From the NCBI GenBank assembly GCA_023408075.1, contig JAEYKW010000001.1, forward strand, positions 93,188-157,187: 64,000 nucleotides of DNA, written 5' to 3'. Below the pieces are notes generated by a model. The model made no database searches. It worked only from the letters and a program-made list of their open reading frames with translations, and was not told where the DNA came from. Below, in pieces: positions 17,212 to 25,268 of the stretch (its first letter is position 1; every line of letters begins with the position of its first letter). Origin of the DNA: Bacillota bacterium (GTDB lineage: Bacteria; Bacillota; Clostridia; Christensenellales; SZUA-584). The position numbers and the translations under genes are program-made.

Positions 17212-17724
17212 CTATTCGTTTTCATATTTTGCGAGTATGGCGCCGAGCTTGTTGACGTTGACCTGCTTATAGACCACATCGTCAATCATCATCGCCGGCG
17301 CAAGCCCGCAGGCACCGATACACCGGGCGACTTCAAATGTGAACTTGCCGTCCTTCGTTGTTGCGCCCACCTCCACATTAAGCTTCTCTTTGAGGCTCTC
17401 CACAATCTTTTTTCCGCCGCGCACATAGCACGCCGTTCCGAGACAGACGCGGATGGTATGAAGGCCTCTTGGTTCAGTGGAGAAAAACGAGTAGAATGTG
17501 ATAACGCCGGATACCTCGGACAGCGGAACGCCGAGCGAATCTGCGATGTAAGCCTGCACCTCAAGCGGCAGGTACCCATAAATCTGCTGAGCAAGATGAA
17601 GAATCTGTATCAGGCTGCCTTCTTTGTCACGATACATATCGATCACATTGGCAATTGCAGCGTATTTGTCGTCATCGCATTCTTTGCAGCAGCCAAACTT
17701 GGCTTGAATTGTCTTCGTGCTCAT
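17212..17724 (-). CDS. hydC: Hydrogenase [2Fe-2S] subunit, NuoE/HndA-like
   Basis: 170 residues. The thioredoxin-like NuoE fold carries four cluster Cys in CLGTACYVRGG and CIGACGLAPAM; the N-terminal helical part has LIQILHLAQQIYGYLP. It relays electrons to the FMN subunit of the HydABC complex. The ATG at 17724 has GGAGG six bases upstream; a preceding TTG is less likely. It is the first gene of hydCBA, with 12 bases to hydB. It is divergent from the atypical response regulator at 18025. Confidence 0.95.
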   Translation of the reverse strand: MSTKTIQAKFGCCKECDDDKYAAIANVIDMYRDKEGSLIQILHLAQQIYGYLPLEVQAYIADSLGVPLSEVSGVITFYSFFSTEPRGLHTIRVCLGTACYVRGGKKIVESLKEKLNVEVGATTKDGKFTFEVARCIGACGLAPAMMIDDVVYKQVNVNKLGAILAKYENE

Positions 17725-17822
17725 CAAACACCTCCAAGTTCGAATATTCGGATCATTCGCCGATATATGCTCTCATTACAGAACCATCTTATCAAAGTGA
17801 TGTGATAAAAATATGATGGAAT

Positions 17823-17912
17823 TTCACAATTTATCCATTTAGCAGCGCAATTTTTGCAGCGAAAAGCAGTTAAAAGATTGTATTTCTTCACAAATTGATC
17901 ACAATTACACAA
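17823..17912 (-). promoter_or_regulatory. Cluster of TTGTG-type half sites upstream of hydC
   Basis: On the minus strand TTGTGAA occurs at 17829-17823 and 17893-17887, TTGTGAT at 17904-17898 and TTGTGTA at 17912-17906. Rex, the NADH-sensing repressor, uses TTGTGA/TCACAA half sites, but no full palindrome is present here. The rest of the 300-base divergent region shows no clear SigA promoter that I could fix. Confidence 0.3.
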
Positions 17913-18024
17913 ATAATCTTGTTTTGCTTGCTTCTAAAATCGGATTGTTATAGAATAAATTATTATCGACACAAAATATTTCATGAGCTACGTGAACCAT
18001 TTGAACTGTTTGAGAGGACGGGAA

Positions 18025-18702
18025 ATGAGTGAAATCCGCTTATTGATCGTTGATCCGGCAGCCGAATTAAGAGCAACGGTAAAGACGCACGCGGCAATGG
18101 AAAACTTTCTCGTTGACGAAGCCGCCGACGGTATCGACGCAATAAAAATGTTCAGGCGTCATGAGTATCATGCGATTATTTTAAATGCCGTCCTTCCCGA
18201 GCTCGATTCGTGGCATGTTTGCAGGCAGATTCGGAAGAGCTCGCAGACACCCATCATTATATTATCGCGAGACGGCAGTGAAGATCAGAAGCTCTTTTTC
18301 TTTGACCTCGGCGTTGATGATTTTTTAAGCAGCCCGTTTTCTTTTAAAGTGCTGATGGCCAGAATCCGCGTGCTGCTGCGCCACAGCGCCAATCATTCAG
18401 ACTATTCGCCAAGACGGCTCATTTATGATGGTTTATGTATTGATATTTTTTCACATGTGGTGTATATAGACGGAGCAGGCATTGTCTTAACCCCTAAGGA
18501 ATACAAGCTTCTTGTGTTTTTGGCGAAGAACCCCAACCGCGCTTTCTCACGCGAAATGATATTAAGAGAGGTTTGGGGGGAGGACTTTTTCGGTACCGAC
18601 AGAACCGTGGATACCCATATCAAAACACTGCGGGAAAACATAAAGCCGTATCACCGGTACGTGGAGACCGTTTGGGGCGTCGGCTATATATTTAAGACCT
18701 GA
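18025..18702 (+). CDS. OmpR-family response regulator with degenerate receiver
   Basis: 225 residues. The N-terminal receiver fold is intact in outline but the second acidic residue is Pro11, the phosphoacceptor Asp is Asn54 (IILNAVLP), and the conserved Lys is Ser103 (FLSSPF), so aspartyl phosphorylation looks impossible. The C-terminal winged helix (about 130-225) is normal (LTPKEYKLLVFLAKNP, VDTHIKTLRENI, VWGVGYIF). The ATG at 18025 has GAGAGG seven bases upstream. There is no kinase gene nearby. It is divergent from hydCBA, so control of the hydrogenase by another signal is an attractive inference. Confidence 0.9.
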   Translation: MSEIRLLIVDPAAELRATVKTHAAMENFLVDEAADGIDAIKMFRRHEYHAIILNAVLPELDSWHVCRQIRKSSQTPIIILSRDGSEDQKLFFFDLGVDDFLSSPFSFKVLMARIRVLLRHSANHSDYSPRRLIYDGLCIDIFSHVVYIDGAGIVLTPKEYKLLVFLAKNPNRAFSREMILREVWGEDFFGTDRTVDTHIKTLRENIKPYHRYVETVWGVGYIFKT

Positions 18703-18726
18703 AAATTTTCAGTTCTTTTTTATTTT
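18699..18726 (+). terminator. Weak terminator after the response regulator
   Basis: Palindrome CTGAAAATTTTCAG (18699-18712), which includes the stop codon, followed by a T-rich tract. Confidence 0.5.
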
Positions 18727-18748
18727 CAGGGATCAAAATTCAACATTT

Positions 18749-18769
18749 TTACGTCATAATAGTACGTAA
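18749..18769 (+). promoter_or_regulatory. Inverted repeat upstream of the M14 peptidase gene
   Basis: TTACGT (18749-18754) and ACGTAA (18764-18769) with a 9-base spacer containing CATAATA, which could be a -10 element. Operator or promoter role uncertain. Confidence 0.35.
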
Positions 18770-18819
18770 TACTTAAGCTGCACCGAAAATACGACTATTT
18801 GGAGATAGACAGAAGAAAT

Positions 18820-19887
18820 ATGAAAAAAGCTTTACTCATAATCGTCACCGTCGCGATTTTAAGCATGTCGGCTTGCGCAGACGTTAAGCCGAATTTTGAT
18901 GTTGATCTAAAGGATGATATACCACAACAGCCCACCACTGCGCCAGCGTCTCAAAGCATCGTCAATTCATCACAAACCTACAGCTATGATCAAATGATCA
19001 GCGATGCAAAAACGCTCTCGGAGAAATATTCCGATATCATATCAACAGAATCGATAGGGAAATCCGTTGAGGGACGGGAGCTGTTGTTGATTAAACTCGG
19101 CAAAGGGGAGAAGAAAATTATACTTGCGGGGACTCACCATGCACGAGAGTATATCAGCTCGGCGTATCTTTTAAGATCGGTCGATGAATATGCACGCTGC
19201 TATGCCGCGAACAAGCCCTTTGGCGGTTACGATATAAAAACGCTGCTTGATCAAGTCACCGTTTACATCGTACCGATGGTGAATCCCGATGGCGTTAATC
19301 TCGTACAAAACGGTGTGAAGGCTGTAAAAAACCCGGAAAAAGTGAAATCAATGCGAATGTTGCAGGACGGCTACAACGAATGGAAAGCAAACATCAATGG
19401 TGTGGATCTGAATCGTCAGTATCCGTGCCATTGGGACGAAAAGCAGAGCAATACCGACGTACCAAGTTCGGAGATGTATAAGGGCACAGCACCCGCCACC
19501 GAGCCTGAGGTTCAGGCCTTGATGGCGCTCTGCAAAAACAACGAATTTGAACTCGCTGCTTCTTTTCATACCAAAGGCGAGGTGATTTACTGGGCGGACA
19601 GCGGCACGCAGGACAGCATTTCGGCAGGGGCGGTCATCGCGCAAACAATGGCAGATGTGACAGGATACGAACTGATGCCAGCATCAGAAGACCCTGCGGT
19701 ATATGCCGCAGGCTTTGAAAATTGGTTCCGGCAGGATTTCTCGCGGCCTGCTTTTTGTGTGGAACTCACCCCGGCGGGCAATGGCTCGGCACCTCACGAT
19801 GACGCGGATTTTGAAGTGCTTGTGTGGAATAAGGCTAAGTATTTGGTTGCTGACCTTATGGAGCAGACGTTAAAGACGGCGCAATAA
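18820..19887 (+). CDS. Zinc carboxypeptidase lipoprotein, M14 family
   Basis: 355 residues. A signal peptide ends in a lipobox-like SMSAC (Cys19). The M14 fold has HHARE (zinc His and Glu), VNPDGVNLV, GVDLNRQYPCHW, the third zinc His in SFHTKG, and catalytic Glu in FCVELTP. Members of this group cleave gamma-D-glutamyl-diaminopimelate bonds or C-terminal residues, so peptidoglycan peptide trimming at the cell or spore surface is likely. The start is the ATG at 18820, preceding the basic KK and hydrophobic stretch; TTG 18799 has no ribosome binding site. Confidence 0.9.
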   Translation: MKKALLIIVTVAILSMSACADVKPNFDVDLKDDIPQQPTTAPASQSIVNSSQTYSYDQMISDAKTLSEKYSDIISTESIGKSVEGRELLLIKLGKGEKKIILAGTHHAREYISSAYLLRSVDEYARCYAANKPFGGYDIKTLLDQVTVYIVPMVNPDGVNLVQNGVKAVKNPEKVKSMRMLQDGYNEWKANINGVDLNRQYPCHWDEKQSNTDVPSSEMYKGTAPATEPEVQALMALCKNNEFELAASFHTKGEVIYWADSGTQDSISAGAVIAQTMADVTGYELMPASEDPAVYAAGFENWFRQDFSRPAFCVELTPAGNGSAPHDDADFEVLVWNKAKYLVADLMEQTLKTAQ

Positions 19888-19903
19888 ATATTTAAAAAGA
19901 CGC

Positions 19904-21016
19904 TCAATAGCTCACGTTGAGCAATACAAACTTGATGCTGTCTCCGCTCCATCCCATGTCCCACGGCACGCGGTTCCGGTCGAGATTGTGACAGCTGACG
20001 AGGGGATACCCCTTAGAATCGGCTCCGGTGACCACGGAAACATGCGTCACTTTGCCTTTTTTCACGTAAGCCACAATATCGCCGGGCCGAAGGCTGTAAG
20101 CATACTGGTATATTTCCTTGTAGCTGCCTTTCGCAAGAACAGAGGCGCGGCCGCTGTTGACCAAAAAGTTCTTCAGAGCCTGCGCATTCACCCAGGCACG
20201 GCTGCCTTTGCCGCCCGCATAGTTCCATGCGCCTGTCTTTTTAAACCCGCCCGCCAGCAGCACCTGCGATGCAAAATTTGCACAGTCTCCGCCCAGCGCA
20301 TTGTAATTGGTATAATCGCCGTTGTAAGAATAGTTGTTCTGCCCGTCCGATGCGGAGCCGCAGTACATATCGGCATATTGAACGGCAGCAATGCGCTGAC
20401 CGCTGATGCCGGAGATATCGATGGGGGCGTGTGCGTTTATATAAGCCGTGATCTCCGGCGTGACATTCCCCATGTTGATGGTGTCGAGCAGCGGGTCATC
20501 ATACCATTCGCGGCTGATCACCCATTCGTTTTCCTCTTCGGCCGGTATCAAATCAACGGAATGGTATGCGCCCAGGCGGAATTTATTTTGGGTATCAGGA
20601 CTGTCCGAATAGGCATATGTGTATTCATTCGATGTCAGGACATAAAACGAATACCCTCTGCCAACCTGCTTGACGCTTTTGATAATGATATCGCTGCGAA
20701 TATCCGTGAATAAGACACCTTGCTTTGCCGCCCAGCAGCTTAAGTATCCCGCCCGCTGCACCTCGAATTCATATGCCCATCTGCCGTTCTTTTCCTCCGT
20801 GAAAAAAAGCGATTTCAGCGTATCCGTGTCTTTATTTAAAATGCACTCGTTGCGGAGACGGAACATATTGCCGATGATGCTTTCCCAGTCCTCATCGCCT
20901 TTATTGAAAGCCGCTTCCGAGTCTGTTTGAAACGGTATGATGAAAACAAACCCGGCTACGATAAATAAGGCCAGTGTTAAAAACAGCACGGTCATATTTG
21001 TTTTTATATGGCGCAT
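19904..21016 (-). CDS. Membrane-anchored or secreted amidase-domain protein (Amidase_6 type)
   Basis: 370 residues. A single N-terminal hydrophobic helix (about 8-30) is a signal anchor or uncleaved signal. The C-terminal domain (about 205-370) carries GDCANFASQVLLAGG with the nucleophile Cys and VTHVSVVTG with the His, the NlpC/P60-like fold of the putative amidase domain family common in Clostridia. The middle part is unassigned. The exact substrate is unknown; a wall peptide is likely. AAGGAG lies seven bases before the ATG. It converges on the M14 peptidase gene with a 16-base gap. Confidence 0.85.
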   Translation of the reverse strand: MRHIKTNMTVLFLTLALFIVAGFVFIIPFQTDSEAAFNKGDEDWESIIGNMFRLRNECILNKDTDTLKSLFFTEEKNGRWAYEFEVQRAGYLSCWAAKQGVLFTDIRSDIIIKSVKQVGRGYSFYVLTSNEYTYAYSDSPDTQNKFRLGAYHSVDLIPAEEENEWVISREWYDDPLLDTINMGNVTPEITAYINAHAPIDISGISGQRIAAVQYADMYCGSASDGQNNYSYNGDYTNYNALGGDCANFASQVLLAGGFKKTGAWNYAGGKGSRAWVNAQALKNFLVNSGRASVLAKGSYKEIYQYAYSLRPGDIVAYVKKGKVTHVSVVTGADSKGYPLVSCHNLDRNRVPWDMGWSGDSIKFVLLNVSY

Positions 21017-21164
21017 AAGGCGACTCCTTCTTTTTCTAAAACATAAATATGAAGAAAAATCCCTTTATAGACATTTTTCCGTTCATTTAAAAATACGCAA
21101 GCTGCGCACATATTGCATGTATTGTCAATAAAATAAATCATAAAAATGCAAAGGGGGGTATACG

Positions 21165-21509
21165 ATGCTGCCCAAAACTGAGCTGATGGCATTGGCCAAC
21201 GCGCTGAAAGCCACGCCTGAATACAATGAAATGCTTAAGCAAAGACGGCTGATCATGCAAAATCAAAGATTGAGCAGAGTGATGATAAACTTTGAAAGAG
21301 AACACGCGCGCGTGATGCGTCACGATTTTCCTGAAAATCAGGTTGCCGCGCATATGAAAAGCTTGTATGAAGAAAACAAGGTGTTTCTTGAAACAACCGA
21401 TGTCAAGCTGTACATGAAATCAGCCAAGGAATATCAAAGCGTTGTGACACAATGTGTTGACTACTTAAACGGATTGTTTGATGCCGGCTATTCACAAAGA
21501 TCCTTTTAA
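21165..21509 (+). CDS. YlbF/YmcA-family protein
   Basis: 114 residues, all helical, with the YlbF-family central segment (MLKQRRLIMQNQRLSRVMINFE). In Bacillus, YlbF and YmcA form the Ric complex with YaaT and modulate RNase Y maturation, competence and sporulation. Here it is a single gene with no YaaT or YmcA partner adjacent, although rny is elsewhere in the window. GGGGGG precedes the ATG. It is divergent from the amidase-domain gene. Confidence 0.85.
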   Translation: MLPKTELMALANALKATPEYNEMLKQRRLIMQNQRLSRVMINFEREHARVMRHDFPENQVAAHMKSLYEENKVFLETTDVKLYMKSAKEYQSVVTQCVDYLNGLFDAGYSQRSF

Positions 21510-21539
21510 TACCGTGTATAAATAATAGATAAAAATAAT

Positions 21540-21570
21540 GGTCACCGGTGCTGTTGCTCGGCCGGTGACC
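21540..21570. terminator. Hairpin terminator between converging genes
   Basis: GGTCACCGG (21540-21548) pairs with CCGGTGACC (21562-21570), a 9-bp stem with a 13-base loop. The tail is weak in both directions. Confidence 0.65.
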
Positions 21571-21607
21571 GTTATTTGAATTGACAAAGTCACAAAGACC
21601 GGCTCAA

Positions 21608-22075
21608 TCAATCATCGCCCATATCGTCCATGTCATAATCGGACATATCATCATAATCAGGCATCATGTCCCAGCCGCCCGGAACACCGTACCAGCCGTT
21701 CATTGCGGTTTGAGACGAACCAAATCCGTCAAAACCGCCGCTATAAAAGCATCTGCCGAATCTGTCGCAGCACCTGCCAAAGCGGTCGCAGCACCTGCCA
21801 AATTCATCTATCCAATAACAGCGGCCCGTCGGAAAACCGAAATCGACTGGGAAGAAGAAAAATCTCGGGAAACGTTGTCTGATCGGGAACGGCCTTGGAA
21901 AAGGCCTGCCGGGGAAGCCGCCACGCGGGCCGCCGCCCGGAAAGCCACCGCCGGGACCACCGCCCGGAAAACCGCCGCGTCCGCCGCCGGGACCACCGCC
22001 CGGGAAGCCGCCACGTCCGCCGCCGCGCTGAACCATCTGCTGCCTGTCTATAGATGTATTCATACCATCTGGCAT
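21608..22075 (-). CDS. Gly/Pro/Cys-rich low-complexity protein, putative spore coat component
   Basis: 155 residues in four zones: a short N-terminus, a Gly-rich repeat zone (about 18-55) of GGFPGGGP-like units, a Phe/Arg/Pro zone, a Cys zone with a tandem FGRCCDR repeat (about 88-108), and an acidic Asp/Met-rich tail. There is no signal peptide or known domain. Composition, Cys repeats and an upstream SigK-like promoter all suit a crosslinked spore coat or exosporium protein; this is inference. The ATG at 22075 has AAAGGAG eight bases upstream. Confidence 0.7.
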   Translation of the reverse strand: MPDGMNTSIDRQQMVQRGGGRGGFPGGGPGGGRGGFPGGGPGGGFPGGGPRGGFPGRPFPRPFPIRQRFPRFFFFPVDFGFPTGRCYWIDEFGRCCDRFGRCCDRFGRCFYSGGFDGFGSSQTAMNGWYGVPGGWDMMPDYDDMSDYDMDDMGDD

Positions 22076-22126
22076 CAAAAAAACTCCTTTCTGCTAAAAA
22101 AACACAAACAAGACTGCTTGCTGGTG

Positions 22127-22154
22127 TATACTATGAGTTTCTTTGATGTTTGGT
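22127..22154 (-). promoter_or_regulatory. Candidate SigK promoter of the Gly/Cys-rich gene
   Basis: Minus strand: AC (22154-22153), 17 bases, CATAGTATA (22135-22127), matching the SigK -10 CATANNNTA exactly; the optimal spacing is 16. This implies late mother-cell expression. Confidence 0.5.
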
Positions 22155-22170
22155 TCTTTGTATACCCGAA

Positions 22171-23187
22171 TTACAAGGAAGAAGCTTCCTGTCCGGCATG
22201 CACGATCCCGCTTGAGGAATCCGATGCTGCCATATTCCATTTTCCGCAGCGGTCACCCCAATTGGCAATCACCGTCTCGTCCGATTTGATGCGGACCACT
22301 TCACACATGTTGGCACAGCCGCTGCAGACGAAGCTTTCGGCGGAAAACGCGTGGTTCAGGTTTTCAAAGCCCGTGAAGCTTGTGGCCCTGCCGGACAGTT
22401 GAATTTCGTCTTTGGCCAGCAGCGCCGCACCGTAGGCTCCCATCACATCATAATGCTGCGGGATAATAATTTTCTTGCTGAGTGCTTTTTCAAATGCCGC
22501 GAGTATGCCGACGTTGGCCGCAACGCCGCCCTGAAAGAGTATCGGCCCGCAGATGGTCTTACCCTTGGCGAGGTTGTTCAAATAATTGCGGACAAGCGCT
22601 TCGCAGAGCCCGGCAATGATATCCTCGGCGCTGTGGCCCGCCTGCTGCTTGCTGATCATATCGGATTCCGCGAAAACCGCGCAACGCCCCGCGATGCGCA
22701 CGGGGGACTTTGCACGCAGCGCATAACCGCCGAATTCCTCGATGGGTATATCAAGCCGGGAGGCCTGCCGATCGAGAAACGAGCCTGTACCGGCGGCACA
22801 GACGGAATTCATTGAAAAATCGCAGACAATACCGTCTTCCATCAATATAATTTTGGAATCCTGACCGCCGATTTCGAGTATGGTTCTGACCTCCGGCACC
22901 ACATGGCACGCGGCGGCCGCATGCGCGGTGATCTCGTTTTTCATGATATCGGCGCCGACGATCGCACGCGCCAGCTGACGTCCGCTTCCGGTGGTTCCCG
23001 CACCGATGACGGCGTCATCTTTGCCGATCTTGCTTTTAAGACACGCCATACCCGCTATAATCGCTTCAATCGGCCTTCCGTTTGTTCTTATATAAAGCTT
23101 TTCCACCACTTTTCCGTCCGCGTCAGTCAACACGAGATTGGTGCTGACCGAACCGACGTCAATCCCCAGACACAGTTCGTTGTTCAT
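22171..23187 (-). CDS. 2-hydroxyacyl-CoA dehydratase activase (BcrA/BadF ATPase family)
   Basis: 338 residues of ASKHA ATPase fold. GIDVGSVSTN and EIGGQDSK are phosphate and nucleotide loops; the Cys in NSVCAAGTGSFLD and in GRCAVF are the pair that bind a [4Fe-4S] cluster across the homodimer. Such activases hydrolyse ATP to drive one electron into a dehydratase or reductase. A C-terminal CSGCANMC motif is extra. The start overlaps the upstream gene by four bases (ATGA). No dehydratase subunit genes (hgdAB-like) are in the window, so the electron acceptor is unknown. Confidence 0.92.
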   Translation of the reverse strand: MNNELCLGIDVGSVSTNLVLTDADGKVVEKLYIRTNGRPIEAIIAGMACLKSKIGKDDAVIGAGTTGSGRQLARAIVGADIMKNEITAHAAAACHVVPEVRTILEIGGQDSKIILMEDGIVCDFSMNSVCAAGTGSFLDRQASRLDIPIEEFGGYALRAKSPVRIAGRCAVFAESDMISKQQAGHSAEDIIAGLCEALVRNYLNNLAKGKTICGPILFQGGVAANVGILAAFEKALSKKIIIPQHYDVMGAYGAALLAKDEIQLSGRATSFTGFENLNHAFSAESFVCSGCANMCEVVRIKSDETVIANWGDRCGKWNMAASDSSSGIVHAGQEASSL

Positions 23188-24281
23188 GCCGGTTTGACTC
23201 CGTTTCTTCGCCGCATATGCAGCATATCGATGAAAGCCTCAATTCTTGTGACGTATCCGGCTTCGCCTGTCATTTCATCAACCACCAGTGCGAGAACCGG
23301 AAAGCTTTTGTCCTGCTGGATGGCCGGAAGCACCGCCTTGACGACGATCTCGGGCATACAGCCGAGCGGATAAACCTGTATGGCGCCGTCGAAGCCGCGG
23401 TTTTGGCACAGCCGCGCATGCCCGATGGACTCTCTCGCATGCCCGCCCGCGTTATACGGCAGGTACTCTTTCGCAACCCGGTTGACACGAGGAGAGTTGA
23501 GCCCCAATGGCTTTGCGGCAAGGTCCTTAAGCCACCAGCTCGGCGTTATCAGGCGGCTCGTCGCCACACCCATATCCATCAGCCTGTCTTCAATATAGAG
23601 ATTCGCGAACGGCTCGATCATCGAATAGATTTCCCCGATCAGCGCCACCCTAAGCGGCTGCCGGTTTGAATCCGTACGGACCGCGTCCATTTGACGGTGG
23701 TAACAGACAAGCGTTTTTTGCATTTCACCGGGCAGGCGGCAGTGTTCAAGCTGCTCATAGCATTGAATCAACAGCCTTTTGCAATCGCCCGCATTTTTTT
23801 CATATCCGGCCAGCCAATGCGCTTTTTCATCCAGGCTGTCCGCCAGCGACAGGATATGAACGGCCTGCTTTAACGCAAGAAGCTTTTGGGGCGCGTTTAA
23901 CGGGCTGGCCTTGGCTATCGTGCCGATGCGCCGCATAAGCTCTTTTCTGCCGACAGCGCCGGGCGCATCGATCACAATTGATTGAACCTGCGGGCCGAGT
24001 TTTTTAAGCAGCTTCATCTGCAGCTCGCAGTATTCGCCGAAACGGCACGGGCCGCAGCTGCCTGTGATCAATATCGTATCGGCGCCTTTCTGAATACAAT
24101 CGGTATAGCTGCCCATAAAAATCTTAAATGGCAGGCAAATTTCCTCGGGCGACAGTCCGGCACCATTTTGCAGCGTCTGTTTATTGATCTTTTCGGGCAT
24201 CACATAAGGGATATGAACAGCCTCAAAGAACGCCTTGGCCGCAAGGCAAATGTTGCCCATGCGCGGAAAGGTGATCACCAC
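23184..24281 (-). CDS. Activase-associated DUF2229-type protein (a)
   Basis: 365 residues from a GTG at 24281, which has AGGAGG seven bases upstream. It contains conserved Cys, including EEICLPFKIFMG and GSCGPCRFGEYC, and PLGCMPEIV, typical of the acyl-CoA dehydratase activase-related (DUF2229) group. In many Clostridia this module is fused to the activase in one very large protein; here it is separate. The start lies inside the end of the preceding gene (59-base overlap), and its stop overlaps the activase start, so all three are translationally coupled. Biochemical role unknown. Confidence 0.8.
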   Translation of the reverse strand: MVITFPRMGNICLAAKAFFEAVHIPYVMPEKINKQTLQNGAGLSPEEICLPFKIFMGSYTDCIQKGADTILITGSCGPCRFGEYCELQMKLLKKLGPQVQSIVIDAPGAVGRKELMRRIGTIAKASPLNAPQKLLALKQAVHILSLADSLDEKAHWLAGYEKNAGDCKRLLIQCYEQLEHCRLPGEMQKTLVCYHRQMDAVRTDSNRQPLRVALIGEIYSMIEPFANLYIEDRLMDMGVATSRLITPSWWLKDLAAKPLGLNSPRVNRVAKEYLPYNAGGHARESIGHARLCQNRGFDGAIQVYPLGCMPEIVVKAVLPAIQQDKSFPVLALVVDEMTGEAGYVTRIEAFIDMLHMRRRNGVKPA

Positions 24282-25185
24282 GGTGCATCCTCCTTTTGAG
24301 CATATCTGTAAACGCTTCGATCCTTGTATCGAGCGCGGCTTCGCCGGTGTGCTCGTCAAGCTTTAGCACCATGTAGGCCAAAGAACCGATATCGTGCTTA
24401 ACAAGCTCGGTGAACACCGAATCAACGCCGCATGAAAACGTGGACAGATAGATAATCCCGTCTATCGCGCCGCGCTTGTAAAGGCTGACCGCCGCACCGT
24501 AGTATTCACGCGCAAAATACCAAAAAGGTTGCTTGAAAAGCTTGCCCGTTTCCTGAGCCTTCTCATGTTTGCCCACGCTTTCGGACGTCACGATACCGAC
24601 GCCCATCGCGCGCAGCTTATCGATAATATGCATGTTGACAAACGCGTCGTGAACGATATACGCATGGCCGATCAGCGCCACGCGGTACCCATAGCCTTCG
24701 TCGCAAATGCCGCGCGAAAAGGCCGTCTGCTTTTTCATCGCGCTCTCAAAGGCCTCTGTTATTTCTTTTTTGTTTTTTGATACGATGCTGCCTGCACGAA
24801 ACGACCACTCGCGAAGCTCCTTAGGGCCGAACGAAAAAACGGGCGTGTCAATAAGCGGCGGCAGGCCGTCTATGCTGTTTTTAACCATTTCCACGAGGCC
24901 GCAAAACATGGGGCATAAGGATTTCCCTTTTTCGAGGCTCAAAAAGTGAGGCATCAGCAGATAATCGCATCGTGACTTTAGCCAGCCCGCATGGCCGTGA
25001 AACACTTTCACCGGCAGGCAGGCGTCGTCCACGCAGCACTTGACGCCCTCATCAAGTATCTGCTTGTTGGTATCCGGCGACGTCACCACGCGACAGCCAA
25101 GGCTTTGGAAAAAGCTCTCCGCAAAAATATGATAATGAAAATACAGCAAACCTTTTGGTATACCGACAGTTAAATTGCTTATCAT
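24223..25185 (-). CDS. Activase-associated DUF2229-type protein (b)
   Basis: 320 residues. VGIPKGLLYFHYH, CVDDACLPVKVFHGH, CPMFCGLVEMVKN and TFSCGVDSVF are DUF2229 landmarks. It is a paralogue-like partner of the next gene; both share the TRIEAFTDML-type C-terminal segment just before the end. The ATG at 25185 precedes the conserved start of the domain; its ribosome binding site is weak. It lies 83 bases after the AraC-type regulator gene and is probably in the same operon. A double-cubane-like or electron-transfer role is possible but unproven. Confidence 0.8.
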   Translation of the reverse strand: MISNLTVGIPKGLLYFHYHIFAESFFQSLGCRVVTSPDTNKQILDEGVKCCVDDACLPVKVFHGHAGWLKSRCDYLLMPHFLSLEKGKSLCPMFCGLVEMVKNSIDGLPPLIDTPVFSFGPKELREWSFRAGSIVSKNKKEITEAFESAMKKQTAFSRGICDEGYGYRVALIGHAYIVHDAFVNMHIIDKLRAMGVGIVTSESVGKHEKAQETGKLFKQPFWYFAREYYGAAVSLYKRGAIDGIIYLSTFSCGVDSVFTELVKHDIGSLAYMVLKLDEHTGEAALDTRIEAFTDMLKRRMHRGDHLSAHGQHLPCGQGVL

Positions 25186-25268
25186 GCTTGTATCTTGCGC
25201 CGGGCACAAAAAAAATATGCGGCTCGTGTTGCGTTGCGCAGTCTCAATAAATACCGGCACTTGCGGTT

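Noticed and set aside
21581..22402. 273-codon plus-strand frame over the Gly-rich gene
   Set aside because: It is an antisense artefact of the repeat region; the minus-strand frame has a ribosome binding site and a promoter.
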